Shown: positions 1 through 7,271 of the stretch, one piece after another
Position numbering within the stretch: position 1 is the stretch's first letter
Layout of the letters: each line of letters opens with the position of its first letter
Source: an uncultured Phycisphaerae bacterium
GTDB taxonomy: Bacteria > Planctomycetota > Phycisphaerae > Sedimentisphaerales > Anaerohalosphaeraceae
Length of the DNA stretch: 64,000 nt
Assembly: GCA_937949545.1 (NCBI GenBank)
Contig: CALEDR010000028.1
Coordinates: 1 to 64,000, forward strand
Direction: 5' to 3'
Notes under the pieces: model-generated
Seen by the model: the letters and a program-made list of their open reading frames with translations, nothing else
Told to the model about the DNA's origin: nothing
The model's database searches: none
Position numbers and translations under genes: made by a program

Positions 1-171
1 CCGCATACGGCGCACACGGTCGGCGACGTGCCGTTTATTGTGGTGGATGAGGAGTTCCGTCATCGGAAGATGGCTTCCGGCGGGCGGCTGGCGGATGTGG
101 TGCCGACGTTTCTGGAGGTGATGGGGCTGCCCAAACCGGAAGAGATGACCGGTCGGAGTCTGCTGCTCTAA
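1..171 (+). CDS. gpmI: 2,3-bisphosphoglycerate-independent phosphoglycerate mutase, C-terminal fragment
   Basis: Only the last 56 codons are inside the window; the gene enters from the left edge and ends at TAA 169-171. The peptide begins PHTAHT, has VPFIVVD, then GGRLADVVPTFLEVMGLP and closes with MTGRSLLL. This is the C-terminal signature of GpmI, in which the AHT histidine is a metal ligand, followed by the GRLADIAPT-like and MTG-S-L ending. The family interconverts 3- and 2-phosphoglycerate in glycolysis with Mn2+. mutL starts 37 nt downstream on the same strand, so they may be co-transcribed. The reading is short but the motif set is specific. Confidence 0.85.
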   Translation, partial: PHTAHTVGDVPFIVVDEEFRHRKMASGGRLADVVPTFLEVMGLPKPEEMTGRSLLL

Positions 172-208
172 GCCTGCTGGGGCGGTCGGCGGACGGGAGT
201 GATGCGGC

Positions 209-2002
209 GTGGGCAAGATTGCGGTTCTCGATGACAACCTGGTCAACATGATTGCGGCCGGCGAGGTTATCGAGCGGCCCGCCAGCGTCGTCAAGGAGCT
301 GATGGAAAACAGCATCGATGCAGGGGCTCGGCGGATTGTCGTCCAGGTCGAGCAGGGGGGGCGGGACCTGATCCGCGTCAGCGATGACGGCTGCGGGATT
401 GCTTTTGAGGATTTGCCGCTGGCCTTTGAACCGCATGCTACCAGCAAGATTCGCACGAGCGAGGACTTGCTGCGGATTGCGACGATGGGCTTTCGGGGGG
501 AGGCGCTGGCGAGCATTGCGGCGGTTTCCCGACTCGTGATGGTCAGCCGTCCTGCAGACAGCATTCAGGCCGGACGGATTGAAATTGACTGCGGACAAAA
601 AAGCCTTCCGGTGCCCGCTGCCGGGCCGGTGGGAACCGCTGTCGAGGTTCGGCAGCTTTTTTATAAGCTGCCGGCACGCCGTAAATTCCTGCGCTCGGCT
701 AATACGGAAATGACGCATGTCGTCGAGCAGTTTACCCGCATTGCCCTGGCTTATCCGGAACTCGAATTGGTGCTGGAGCACGGAGGGCGAACGGTGTATT
801 CTCTGCGGGCCGGACGGTCGCCGGCGGAGCGGATCGGGGTTTTGTTTCCGTCGGCAGTTGCGGAGGATTTGCTGGAGGTTCGGCGGCAGGAGAAGGCGAT
901 TGCAGTTCAGGCCTTGCTGGGCCGGCCTGACCGGGCGCGAACCAGCAGCAGTTATCAATATATTTTTCTCAATCGGCGCTATATTCGGGATAAGTTTATC
1001 CTGCATGCCTTCAAAGAGGCCTACCGGGGATTGATTGAACCGCAGAAGCACCCCGTCGTTTTTTTGTTTCTCCAGATGCCGCCGGAACTGTTCGATGTAA
1101 ATGTGCACCCGACAAAGACGGAGGTGCGGTTTGAAAATGCCAACTGGGTTTATTCGCAGGTGCTTTCGGCGCTGCGCGACAAGCTGCTTTCGACGGAGCT
1201 GCCGACCGCCGGAACCGTGCCGGCTTCCGCCGCCTCGTTTCACACAGACGACCCGCTGGAGGAACTGCTTCAGAAAGACCGCGAAGGCCGGATTCGGCAG
1301 GCGATGAACGACTTTTTTCAGTCGCATTCAGCGGGGACGGCCGTTCAGAAAAAGCTGCCTTTTTCACCGGTTCCCCCGGCTGATTGGAAGCCGACGGAAG
1401 TCGGAGAATCGAAAAATGAGTCTGTCCCGTTTGCTTGTCTTCAGATTCACAACAGTTATCTGGTGCTGCCGACAGCGGACGGCTTTGAGGTAATTGACCA
1501 GCATGCCCTTCACGAGCGAATCTTGTATGAACGATTGTGTGCGGCGGCAGAGGCCGGTCCGCTGGCTTCCCAGCGGCTTTTGGTTCCGGTGATTCTGGAT
1601 GTGTCCGATGCTCAACTGGATGCTTTAAGACGGGCCGCCTCCCTGGTAGGAAAACTGGGGATTGAATGGGACTTGTTCGGCCCCCGGAGCATCGCCGTCC
1701 ATTCGTTTCCGGTTTTGCTGGAAGGTCTGTCCGTCGAAGAGTATATTCAGGATATGCTCGATGCGTTTCTGGACAAAGGTTCGGACGTGGATGAAGAACA
1801 GCTGCTGGCGGAGGTGCTGGAACGTGCGGCCTGTCGGGCGGCAGTCAAGGCGGGACAGCCGCTGACGGCGGCGGAGATTGAGCAGCTGCTGGCGGATCGC
1901 AAACTGGCCGAGACCCCCGGACGATGTCCGCACGGCAGACCGACCTCGCTGGTCTTTACTCTGAAAGAACTTGAGAAACAGTTTAAGCGAACCGGTTTTT
2001 GA
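209..2002 (+). CDS. mutL: DNA mismatch repair protein MutL (endonuclease-type)
   Basis: 597 aa, GTG start. MutL couples MutS mismatch recognition to strand incision. The N-terminal GHKL ATPase shows all its motifs: NMIAAGEVIERPASVVKELMEN with the catalytic Glu, DDGCGI, HATSKI and GFRGEAL, then the transducer domain with NVHPTK near residue 300. The C-terminal dimerisation domain carries DQHA at 430-433 followed by E436 and E441, which fits the DQHA-x2-E-x4-E metal site of nicking MutL proteins, plus ACRAAVKAG and CPHGRP, the other metal-site motifs. E. coli MutL lacks this site. So the host probably uses MutH-independent, methyl-independent repair; that last point is inference. It lies between gpmI and a B12-type transporter, with no obvious functional tie. 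Confidence 0.97.
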   Translation: MGKIAVLDDNLVNMIAAGEVIERPASVVKELMENSIDAGARRIVVQVEQGGRDLIRVSDDGCGIAFEDLPLAFEPHATSKIRTSEDLLRIATMGFRGEALASIAAVSRLVMVSRPADSIQAGRIEIDCGQKSLPVPAAGPVGTAVEVRQLFYKLPARRKFLRSANTEMTHVVEQFTRIALAYPELELVLEHGGRTVYSLRAGRSPAERIGVLFPSAVAEDLLEVRRQEKAIAVQALLGRPDRARTSSSYQYIFLNRRYIRDKFILHAFKEAYRGLIEPQKHPVVFLFLQMPPELFDVNVHPTKTEVRFENANWVYSQVLSALRDKLLSTELPTAGTVPASAASFHTDDPLEELLQKDREGRIRQAMNDFFQSHSAGTAVQKKLPFSPVPPADWKPTEVGESKNESVPFACLQIHNSYLVLPTADGFEVIDQHALHERILYERLCAAAEAGPLASQRLLVPVILDVSDAQLDALRRAASLVGKLGIEWDLFGPRSIAVHSFPVLLEGLSVEEYIQDMLDAFLDKGSDVDEEQLLAEVLERAACRAAVKAGQPLTAAEIEQLLADRKLAETPGRCPHGRPTSLVFTLKELEKQFKRTGF

Positions 2003-2012
2003 GAGGCCTTCG

Positions 2013-2921
2013 GTGTCAAACTTCCGGAAAATGCTGGTGTGGTTTTGCCTACCGTTGTTCGGCCTTGTTTTAGCGGCAGCTCTGGTTTCCTTTCGGCGGA
2101 CAGCCTTGAAACCGCAGTCTTTGCAGCCGGAGGAGGATTCCCTTCGTATCGTCTCGCTGGCTCCGAATCTGACGGAGATTCTGTTTGCCATGGGGCTGGG
2201 CGAGCAGGTGGTTGGGGTCAGCTCTGACAGCAATTTCCCGCCGGAGGCCGCCCGCTGCAAAAAGGTCGGAACGTTCTGGAATCCGGATGTCGAGGCGGTT
2301 CTGGCGGCTCGTCCGACCCTTGCGATTACACTCGGATTTGAGCAGCAGGCAAATCTGGCTTCTTTGCTGGAGCGAAGCCGCTGTCGGACGCTGCGACTGG
2401 ATGTCGATACGATCCCTCAGTTATTGAAAGCCATTGAGGCAATCGGCTCGGCCGCCGGATGTCCCCAGGCGGCAGATGATTTGGTGCGTCAGATTGCCGA
2501 GGGGCTGGAAGCGTTTCGAGGAAAAGCGAGTAATTGTGCTCGGAGAGCGGTCTGGGTTATTCAGCGTCAGCCCCTGCGGGCGGCAGGAAAGAAAACCTAT
2601 TTTACAGAACTTTTGGAGATAGCCGGAGCCCGCAATGCCATCGAGTCGTCTCTTTATTCATTTCCGCCCATCAGTGATGAGCATTTTTTGGCCTGCGGGG
2701 CGGAGGTAATTTTCGAGACTGCCGATACCCCGGCGGATCTGGAGCGGCAGAAAGCAACGGCAAAGGCCTTTTACGGCCGCTTTCGCGGGGTTCCGGCCGT
2801 GGAGCAGGGACGGATTTATGTGCTGAACGGAGATTTGCTCTGTCGGCTGGGGCCGCGGCTTCCGCTGGCATTGGAAGAGATGGTCCGCTGTCTGTGCGGA
2901 CAGGCGGAGGGGGCCCTATGA
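2013..2921 (+). CDS. btuF: ABC transporter substrate-binding protein, BtuF/FecB type
   Basis: Periplasmic binding protein of the helical-backbone class (PF01497 type) for cobalamin or Fe-siderophores. The start is put at GTG 2013 because GAGAGG lies 6 nt upstream, just past the mutL stop; ATG 2031 is the alternative. A hydrophobic segment (LVWFCLPLFGLVLAAALVSF) near the N terminus acts as signal peptide or anchor; I see no clear lipobox. Then RIVSLAPNLTEILFAMGLGEQVVGVS, the typical first half of the fold, and GTFWNPDVEAVLAARPTLAI, the family hallmark. The stop overlaps the permease ATG by ATGA. The substrate is not settled by sequence; vitamin B12 is preferred because the LAPNLTE motif resembles BtuF and no siderophore genes are near. 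Confidence 0.85.
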   Translation: MSNFRKMLVWFCLPLFGLVLAAALVSFRRTALKPQSLQPEEDSLRIVSLAPNLTEILFAMGLGEQVVGVSSDSNFPPEAARCKKVGTFWNPDVEAVLAARPTLAITLGFEQQANLASLLERSRCRTLRLDVDTIPQLLKAIEAIGSAAGCPQAADDLVRQIAEGLEAFRGKASNCARRAVWVIQRQPLRAAGKKTYFTELLEIAGARNAIESSLYSFPPISDEHFLACGAEVIFETADTPADLERQKATAKAFYGRFRGVPAVEQGRIYVLNGDLLCRLGPRLPLALEEMVRCLCGQAEGAL

Positions 2922-3928
2922 TTACCGCTGGACAGCTGCTGAAAGAAACGGTTATCGGCCTTTGCGGGCTGGCGCTGGTGGTTTTCTTGTGTGCATTCGT
3001 CGGTTCAGAACCGATTTCTATGGAGGGAATCGTAAAAGGCCGTCAGCCGGATGCGCAGATTTTCTTTCAGGTTCGGATTCCCCGTCTTCTGCTGGCGGTT
3101 TTGGTGGGCTCATCCCTGGCAGCGGCCGGGGCGGTTTTTCAGGTTTTGCTCAGAAATCCGCTGGCGGAGCCGTATCTTCTGGGGATTTCCAGCGGGGCGG
3201 GGCTGGGGGTCATGACGGCGGTACTGGCGGGCTTTCATTGGAGCGGCTGGGGGCTGTCGGGGGCGTCTTTGCTTGCTTTTGTCGGAGCGGCCGGAACCAC
3301 TTTGCTGGTCTGGTGGCTCGGAGGATTTACCGGGCGAACGGCGGGTCCCGGGCTGATTTTGGCTGGCGTCATCGTGAATGTTTTCCTTTCCGCAGTGATG
3401 ATGCTGCTGGCCTCGATGATTCCAGGCGGTCAATTTCAGACGACTCTCTTTTGGCTGATGGGCAGTTTGAGTTCTTATACGGATTGGCCGGTTTGGCTGG
3501 GGAGTGTGGGGCTGGCAACAGCGGGGTTTGGAGTGCTTTTCCGATTGAGCCCGCAGCTGAATATTCTTTCGCTGGGCGCCGCGGAAGCCCGCAGTCTGGG
3601 CGTGGTTCCGGAGCGGCTTTTCCCGGCGGCTCTGGCGGCGGCAGCCCTGATAACTTCGACGGCTGTCAGTTTGAGCGGTTTGATTGGTTTTGTAGGACTG
3701 ATTGTCCCTCATTTCGTTCGGCTGCTCTTTGGGGCCGACCACCGGCGGCTTTTGCCGATGTGTGCATTTTTCGGAGCGGTATTTCTGGTAATTTCAGATA
3801 CAGTTACACGGATTCTTGTTCATCAGGTCCAATTGCCGACGGGGGTTGTTACAGCCTTGGCGGGTGGCCCCTTTTTCCTGTTTCTGCTTGTTCGACAGTC
3901 CAAAAAGATTTACGGGGAGAACTTTTGA
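2918..3928 (+). CDS. btuC: ABC transporter permease, BtuC/FecCD family
   Basis: 336 aa inner-membrane permease of a cobalamin/siderophore importer. The start is ATG 2918, overlapping the binding-protein stop; an upstream in-frame ATG would give extra residues inside the neighbour and is not needed. The protein has about ten hydrophobic helices, the FecCD hallmark RIPRLLLAVLVGSSLAAAGAVFQVLLRNPLAEPYLLG split over residues about 45-90, and GLIGFVGLIVPHFVRLLFGADHR near the C terminus, which is the cytoplasmic loop that docks to the ATPase. It overlaps the next gene by 4 nt, so all three subunits are translationally coupled. Confidence 0.93.
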   Translation: MITAGQLLKETVIGLCGLALVVFLCAFVGSEPISMEGIVKGRQPDAQIFFQVRIPRLLLAVLVGSSLAAAGAVFQVLLRNPLAEPYLLGISSGAGLGVMTAVLAGFHWSGWGLSGASLLAFVGAAGTTLLVWWLGGFTGRTAGPGLILAGVIVNVFLSAVMMLLASMIPGGQFQTTLFWLMGSLSSYTDWPVWLGSVGLATAGFGVLFRLSPQLNILSLGAAEARSLGVVPERLFPAALAAAALITSTAVSLSGLIGFVGLIVPHFVRLLFGADHRRLLPMCAFFGAVFLVISDTVTRILVHQVQLPTGVVTALAGGPFFLFLLVRQSKKIYGENF

Positions 3929-4710
3929 GTTTTATTCAGATCCAGAATCTGGCATTCTCCTATGGGGGAATTGACGTTTTCAGGAATCTATCTCTTACGA
4001 TAGAGCAAGGACGGTTCTGCGGACTGGCAGGTCCGAATGGGGTTGGGAAAAGCACACTGTTGAAACTGATTGGGGGACATTTAAGACCTTCTGCAGGGAC
4101 TATTCAAATAGATTCTTTGAAGGAAATATCGAAAAGGGCCGCTTATCTGCCTCAAGAGTCAGCACCAGTATTTGGGTATACCGCATCTGAAATCGTGATG
4201 ATGGCCCGCTATTTTCGCAAAAAAAGGCTGTTTTTTGAGGAAGAAGAAGATTTGAAAGCTGTACAAGAGGCGATGCGTCTGACTTCGACAGAGCAGCTGG
4301 CCGCACGGCCGATTACGCATTTGAGCGGTGGAGAGCGACAGCGGGTCTATTTAGCTCGTGCCATTGCGCAAGACACTTCGTTGCTGCTGCTGGATGAACC
4401 GGTCAGCCATCTGGACCTGAAACATCAGATTCGCATTTGCGAGGTCTTACATCGGCTTCAGACGGAACAAAACAAAACTGTAATCATGGCGACACATGAT
4501 TTGAATCTTGCTTCTTTATATTGTGATTGGATGATTCTTCTGGGACCAGAGAGTCGGCTGTTCAGCGGGCCTGTCTCGGATATTTTGACAAGGGACAATA
4601 TAAAGGATATATACGACATAGATTGTTCTGTATATACGACAGACCAAGGCCGCTTTTTCGTACCCCGAGCGGAAAAGGGGAGAAATCTGGAGGATGACAG
4701 ATTTGACTAA
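3925..4710 (+). CDS. btuD: ABC transporter ATP-binding protein, BtuD/FecE type
   Basis: 261 aa ATPase of the importer. The start is TTG 3925, preceded by GGGGAGA and overlapping the permease stop (TTGA). Longer open frame upstream is just the shifted frame of btuC. Motifs: Walker A GPNGVGKST near residue 36, Q-loop YLPQES, signature LSGGERQRV, Walker B LLLLDEP with D-loop SHLDLKH and switch His in ATHD. The last 60 residues are typical of FecE/BtuD. No B12 riboswitch is visible upstream of this operon, so control by cobalamin cannot be argued from sequence. It is followed by 141 nt without a gene before the next start. Confidence 0.93.
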   Translation: MSFIQIQNLAFSYGGIDVFRNLSLTIEQGRFCGLAGPNGVGKSTLLKLIGGHLRPSAGTIQIDSLKEISKRAAYLPQESAPVFGYTASEIVMMARYFRKKRLFFEEEEDLKAVQEAMRLTSTEQLAARPITHLSGGERQRVYLARAIAQDTSLLLLDEPVSHLDLKHQIRICEVLHRLQTEQNKTVIMATHDLNLASLYCDWMILLGPESRLFSGPVSDILTRDNIKDIYDIDCSVYTTDQGRFFVPRAEKGRNLEDDRFD

Positions 4711-4851
4711 ATATTGGAAAAATAAAGAGATAGTTCGCGTTCAGCAATAAGTTTGAATTGCCGATACATCAGGAAGTATTTGCTTTTCGAACGGGTATGG
4801 TTTGTGTAAGATATGCAGATTAGTTAGCAAAAGAAATGAGAGGCAGAAACC

Positions 4852-5619
4852 GTGGCGAAAAAGACATCTAAAACCAAGGTCGGAAAGAAAAAAGTATCCA
4901 AAAAGCCGACCACTTCCCAAAAAGCCAAAAAAAGCAGTCCTGGTAAAGGCAAAACCGGCGGGAATCTTGCAAACCGAAACAAGAAACCCGTTTTGGTGAA
5001 AACCAAACCGGCCACCAAGGGTTCCGAGAAAAACTCTTCTAAAATCCGGGGGTCTTTGACTCCGGAGGAAATTGAGTATTTCCGTCAGCTGCTTCTTGGG
5101 AAACTCAAGGAAATCACCGGAGATGTTCATTGGCTGGAAAATCAGGGGCTTCATCGATCCCGTCAGGATTCGGCGGGGGACTTGTCCAATATGCCGATTC
5201 ATATGGCGGACATAGGGACGGATACGTATGAGCAGGAATTTTCGCTGGGGCTGATGGACAGTGAACGTCGGCTCGTCCGGGAGATTCTGGATGCCTTAAA
5301 GCGGATTGAGCAGGGGACATACGGAATTTGTGAGGGGACCGGAAAACCTATCCCGAAAGGACGTTTAGAAGCCAGTCCTTGGGCTCGCTATTGTGTGGAA
5401 TATGCGTCATTACTGGAACAGGGCAAGGTCATAGAGCACCGCTATTCCGGTCCGATTCGTTTTGCTGACGGTTTGGAGGAAGAAGCGGATGAACAAGAGG
5501 AGGCCGATACGTCTGAAGAAGGAGCGGAAGAGGAGTCTGATTTGATGGCGGGGGGAGTCGAATCGGATGAGGAAATGGAAGCGGAGGATTTTGAAGAGGA
5601 GGACGAATCGTTTTTTTAA
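4852..5619 (+). CDS. DksA/TraR-like protein with H1-like basic tail and half zinc finger
   Basis: 255 aa, GTG start with GAGAGG upstream. Three parts are visible. Residues 1-66 are a Lys/Ser/Pro/Gly-rich basic tail like histone H1. Residues 67-200 are a DksA/TraR-type helical hairpin followed by the finger region YGICEGTGKPIPKGRLEASPWARYC. Residues 207-255 are a very acidic tail. Of the four zinc-finger cysteines only C160 and C181 remain; the partners are T163 and Y184. DksA proteins bind the RNA polymerase secondary channel and act with ppGpp; cysteine-poor DksA forms are known. The GKPIP..RLEA.P.A core is well kept, so a folded finger remnant is likely. It is followed by yacG 17 nt later. 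Function as a polymerase regulator is inferred; the two charged tails are unusual and could add nucleic-acid contacts. Confidence 0.8.
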   Translation: MAKKTSKTKVGKKKVSKKPTTSQKAKKSSPGKGKTGGNLANRNKKPVLVKTKPATKGSEKNSSKIRGSLTPEEIEYFRQLLLGKLKEITGDVHWLENQGLHRSRQDSAGDLSNMPIHMADIGTDTYEQEFSLGLMDSERRLVREILDALKRIEQGTYGICEGTGKPIPKGRLEASPWARYCVEYASLLEQGKVIEHRYSGPIRFADGLEEEADEQEEADTSEEGAEEESDLMAGGVESDEEMEAEDFEEEDESFF

Positions 5620-5636
5620 GCGGAGGGGTCGGGCGG

Positions 5637-5870
5637 GTGAGTTCTGAGGCAAAGGAGAGGATGAAAGGGAACAGCTGTCCAATCTGCGGCAAAGAGACAT
5701 TTTATCAGCAGGGAACGGAGAAGAATCCGTTTTTCCCATTCTGCAGTGAACGATGCCGCTGGGTTGACTTGTCTCATTGGCTGGACGGAGCTTATCGGAT
5801 TCCGGGGGAAGAAACCTTGCCGGCTCGGGAGAATGCGGACTCGGAAAAACCGGACGCAGAAGAACAATGA
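5637..5870 (+). CDS. yacG: DNA gyrase inhibitor YacG, zinc-binding
   Basis: 77 aa, GTG start with CGGAGGGG about 10 nt upstream. It has a Cys4 zinc site, CPIC at residues 14-17 and FCSERC with C36 and C40, followed by RWVDLSHWLDGAYRIPG. That block is diagnostic of YacG, a small protein that binds GyrB and blocks DNA binding by gyrase. The tail after residue 62 is polar and likely disordered. It sits 17 nt behind the DksA/TraR-like gene and ahead of a membrane protein, probably one transcript. Confidence 0.93.
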   Translation: MSSEAKERMKGNSCPICGKETFYQQGTEKNPFFPFCSERCRWVDLSHWLDGAYRIPGEETLPARENADSEKPDAEEQ

Positions 5871-5966
5871 AATCCTTGTTGGTCTGCGGAGAAAACCGTG
5901 ATAAGATGAGACCGGGTCAAGTTGTATGGAGCAGCCAGACCAATCGTCCGGGTGAGGAGAATCGTG

Positions 5967-7271
5967 ATGGTTCGTGAACATTCCATTCGGCAAATGTGGG
6001 ATGATTTGGCTCTGCCGGAGCTGACGCGGACTTTGCGTTTGGCCATCGGGCCAACCAAGATTCTTTTGTCGTTTGTATTTGTTGTGCTCCTGTGCGGGGG
6101 CGGTCTTTTGATGGATTTGCTGACCCGCTCGGTGGTTGTGCTTCCCGTTCAGGCGGGGGCTGCGGTTCCGGCGGATTCGATTTTCCGCAAAGCCGATGAG
6201 CTGGCGGTGTATCTGGAGAATCCGTCGCGGACGGAGGAGTATATTCGGCTCTACCGCGACTATACGGAAGGCCGTGGGGTGTTTCAAACCCTCTGGACTC
6301 ATTTTGCGGAGCGGTTCAATCATGCCACGACGCGGCTGCTGGATTTGAGCTCCTCCAATTTTTTTGCGAATCTGGCCAATGCGGGTCATAATCTGTGGCT
6401 GTGTCTTCGCTCGCTGGTGTGGGCGGTTACATATCATCCGTTTTACAGTGCGGTTTATTTTACGTATGTGGGACTGCTGATTTGCTTTTTCGGCGGGGCC
6501 GTCTGCCGGTGCGCGGCCCTCGAGTTTGCCCGTTTCGAAAAGCCCGGGATGGGCGAGGCCCTTCATTTTGCCCGGGAGCAGTGGAAGTCCCTGCTGACGG
6601 CTCCTTTGGTCCCGCTGGGAATGCTGACGGGGATGGGAGCGGTGATTTTTCTGGTTGGGCTGGCCGGCAATATTCCCTGGTTTGGGGAGCTGCTTCTGGG
6701 GCTGCTGATCGGCCTTTTGTATCTGATCGGACTGGCGATGTCGATTCTGCTGCTGGCGACGCTCACCGGCGGATGGTTTTTCTTTCCGGCGGTGGCTTAT
6801 GAGAAAACCACGGGGCTGGATGCCATCGGTCGGGCCTTCAGTTATGTCATCAACCAGCCGCTTTGGATGCTTTTTTATACCGTCGTGGAGCTGATTTTGG
6901 GCACGCTGTTTTATCTGGCCATCCGCCTTTTTGTGTTTTTGTTTTTGCGGCTGACCTATACGCTTGTGAGTTTGGGATTTACGAAGACGCAGATTGAAAA
7001 ACTGCACCGAATCTGGGCGGAACCGACGTTCTTTCATCTGCTCGATTCCCCGATGAAGGCAGCCAACTGGTCGGAAAAGATTGCCTGGGGAATGATTTAC
7101 GTCAGTCTGCTTTTTATTGTGGCGGCGGTGATGGCGCTGGTTGTCAGTTATTTCTTTTCCGCGATTACGGTTTTGTATGCCTTGATGCGGAAAAAAGTGG
7201 ACAAAATCGGAATCACTCAGGTGGAAGGTCCTGCGGAAACCTGCTCGGGAGAATCGAAGGATTCATTATGA
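5967..7271 (+). CDS. polytopic membrane protein of unknown function
   Basis: 434 aa from ATG 5967, chosen because GTGAGGAGA lies 6 nt upstream; an in-frame extension to 5922 has no such site. About seven hydrophobic segments are seen: near residues 30-52, 150-180, 210-235, 240-280, 290-325 and 385-420. Between the first and second lies a roughly 90-residue soluble loop. The block CRCAALEFARFEKPGMGEALHFAREQW looks like a conserved cytoplasmic loop, and GWFFFPAVAYEKTTGLDAIGRAFSYV resembles the DUF-type membrane proteins that handle a repeated YEKxxxLDAIxRA element. I do not recognise a characterised family. The stop overlaps the start of the FlaA1-like gene (ATGA), so a link to envelope sugar synthesis is possible. 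Confidence 0.75.
   Translation: MVREHSIRQMWDDLALPELTRTLRLAIGPTKILLSFVFVVLLCGGGLLMDLLTRSVVVLPVQAGAAVPADSIFRKADELAVYLENPSRTEEYIRLYRDYTEGRGVFQTLWTHFAERFNHATTRLLDLSSSNFFANLANAGHNLWLCLRSLVWAVTYHPFYSAVYFTYVGLLICFFGGAVCRCAALEFARFEKPGMGEALHFAREQWKSLLTAPLVPLGMLTGMGAVIFLVGLAGNIPWFGELLLGLLIGLLYLIGLAMSILLLATLTGGWFFFPAVAYEKTTGLDAIGRAFSYVINQPLWMLFYTVVELILGTLFYLAIRLFVFLFLRLTYTLVSLGFTKTQIEKLHRIWAEPTFFHLLDSPMKAANWSEKIAWGMIYVSLLFIVAAVMALVVSYFFSAITVLYALMRKKVDKIGITQVEGPAETCSGESKDSL

Noticed and set aside
35-1327. 430-codon minus-strand frame over mutL
   Set aside because: Antisense of mutL; no domain, composition as expected from codon bias.
1-2012. Cobalamin riboswitch ahead of the B12-type transporter
   Set aside because: btuF begins 10 nt after mutL with no room for a riboswitch, and I see no B12-box-like sequence before gpmI/mutL in the window.
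2962-3924. Permease-region frame that appears to extend btuD by 321 residues
   Set aside because: This part is btuC read in a shifted frame (Gly/Ser/Arg-rich nonsense); TTG 3925 with GGGGAGA is the real start.
4711-4851. Possible tRNA or small gene in the gap after btuD
   Set aside because: No cloverleaf pairing and no frame with ribosome site; nothing to support.
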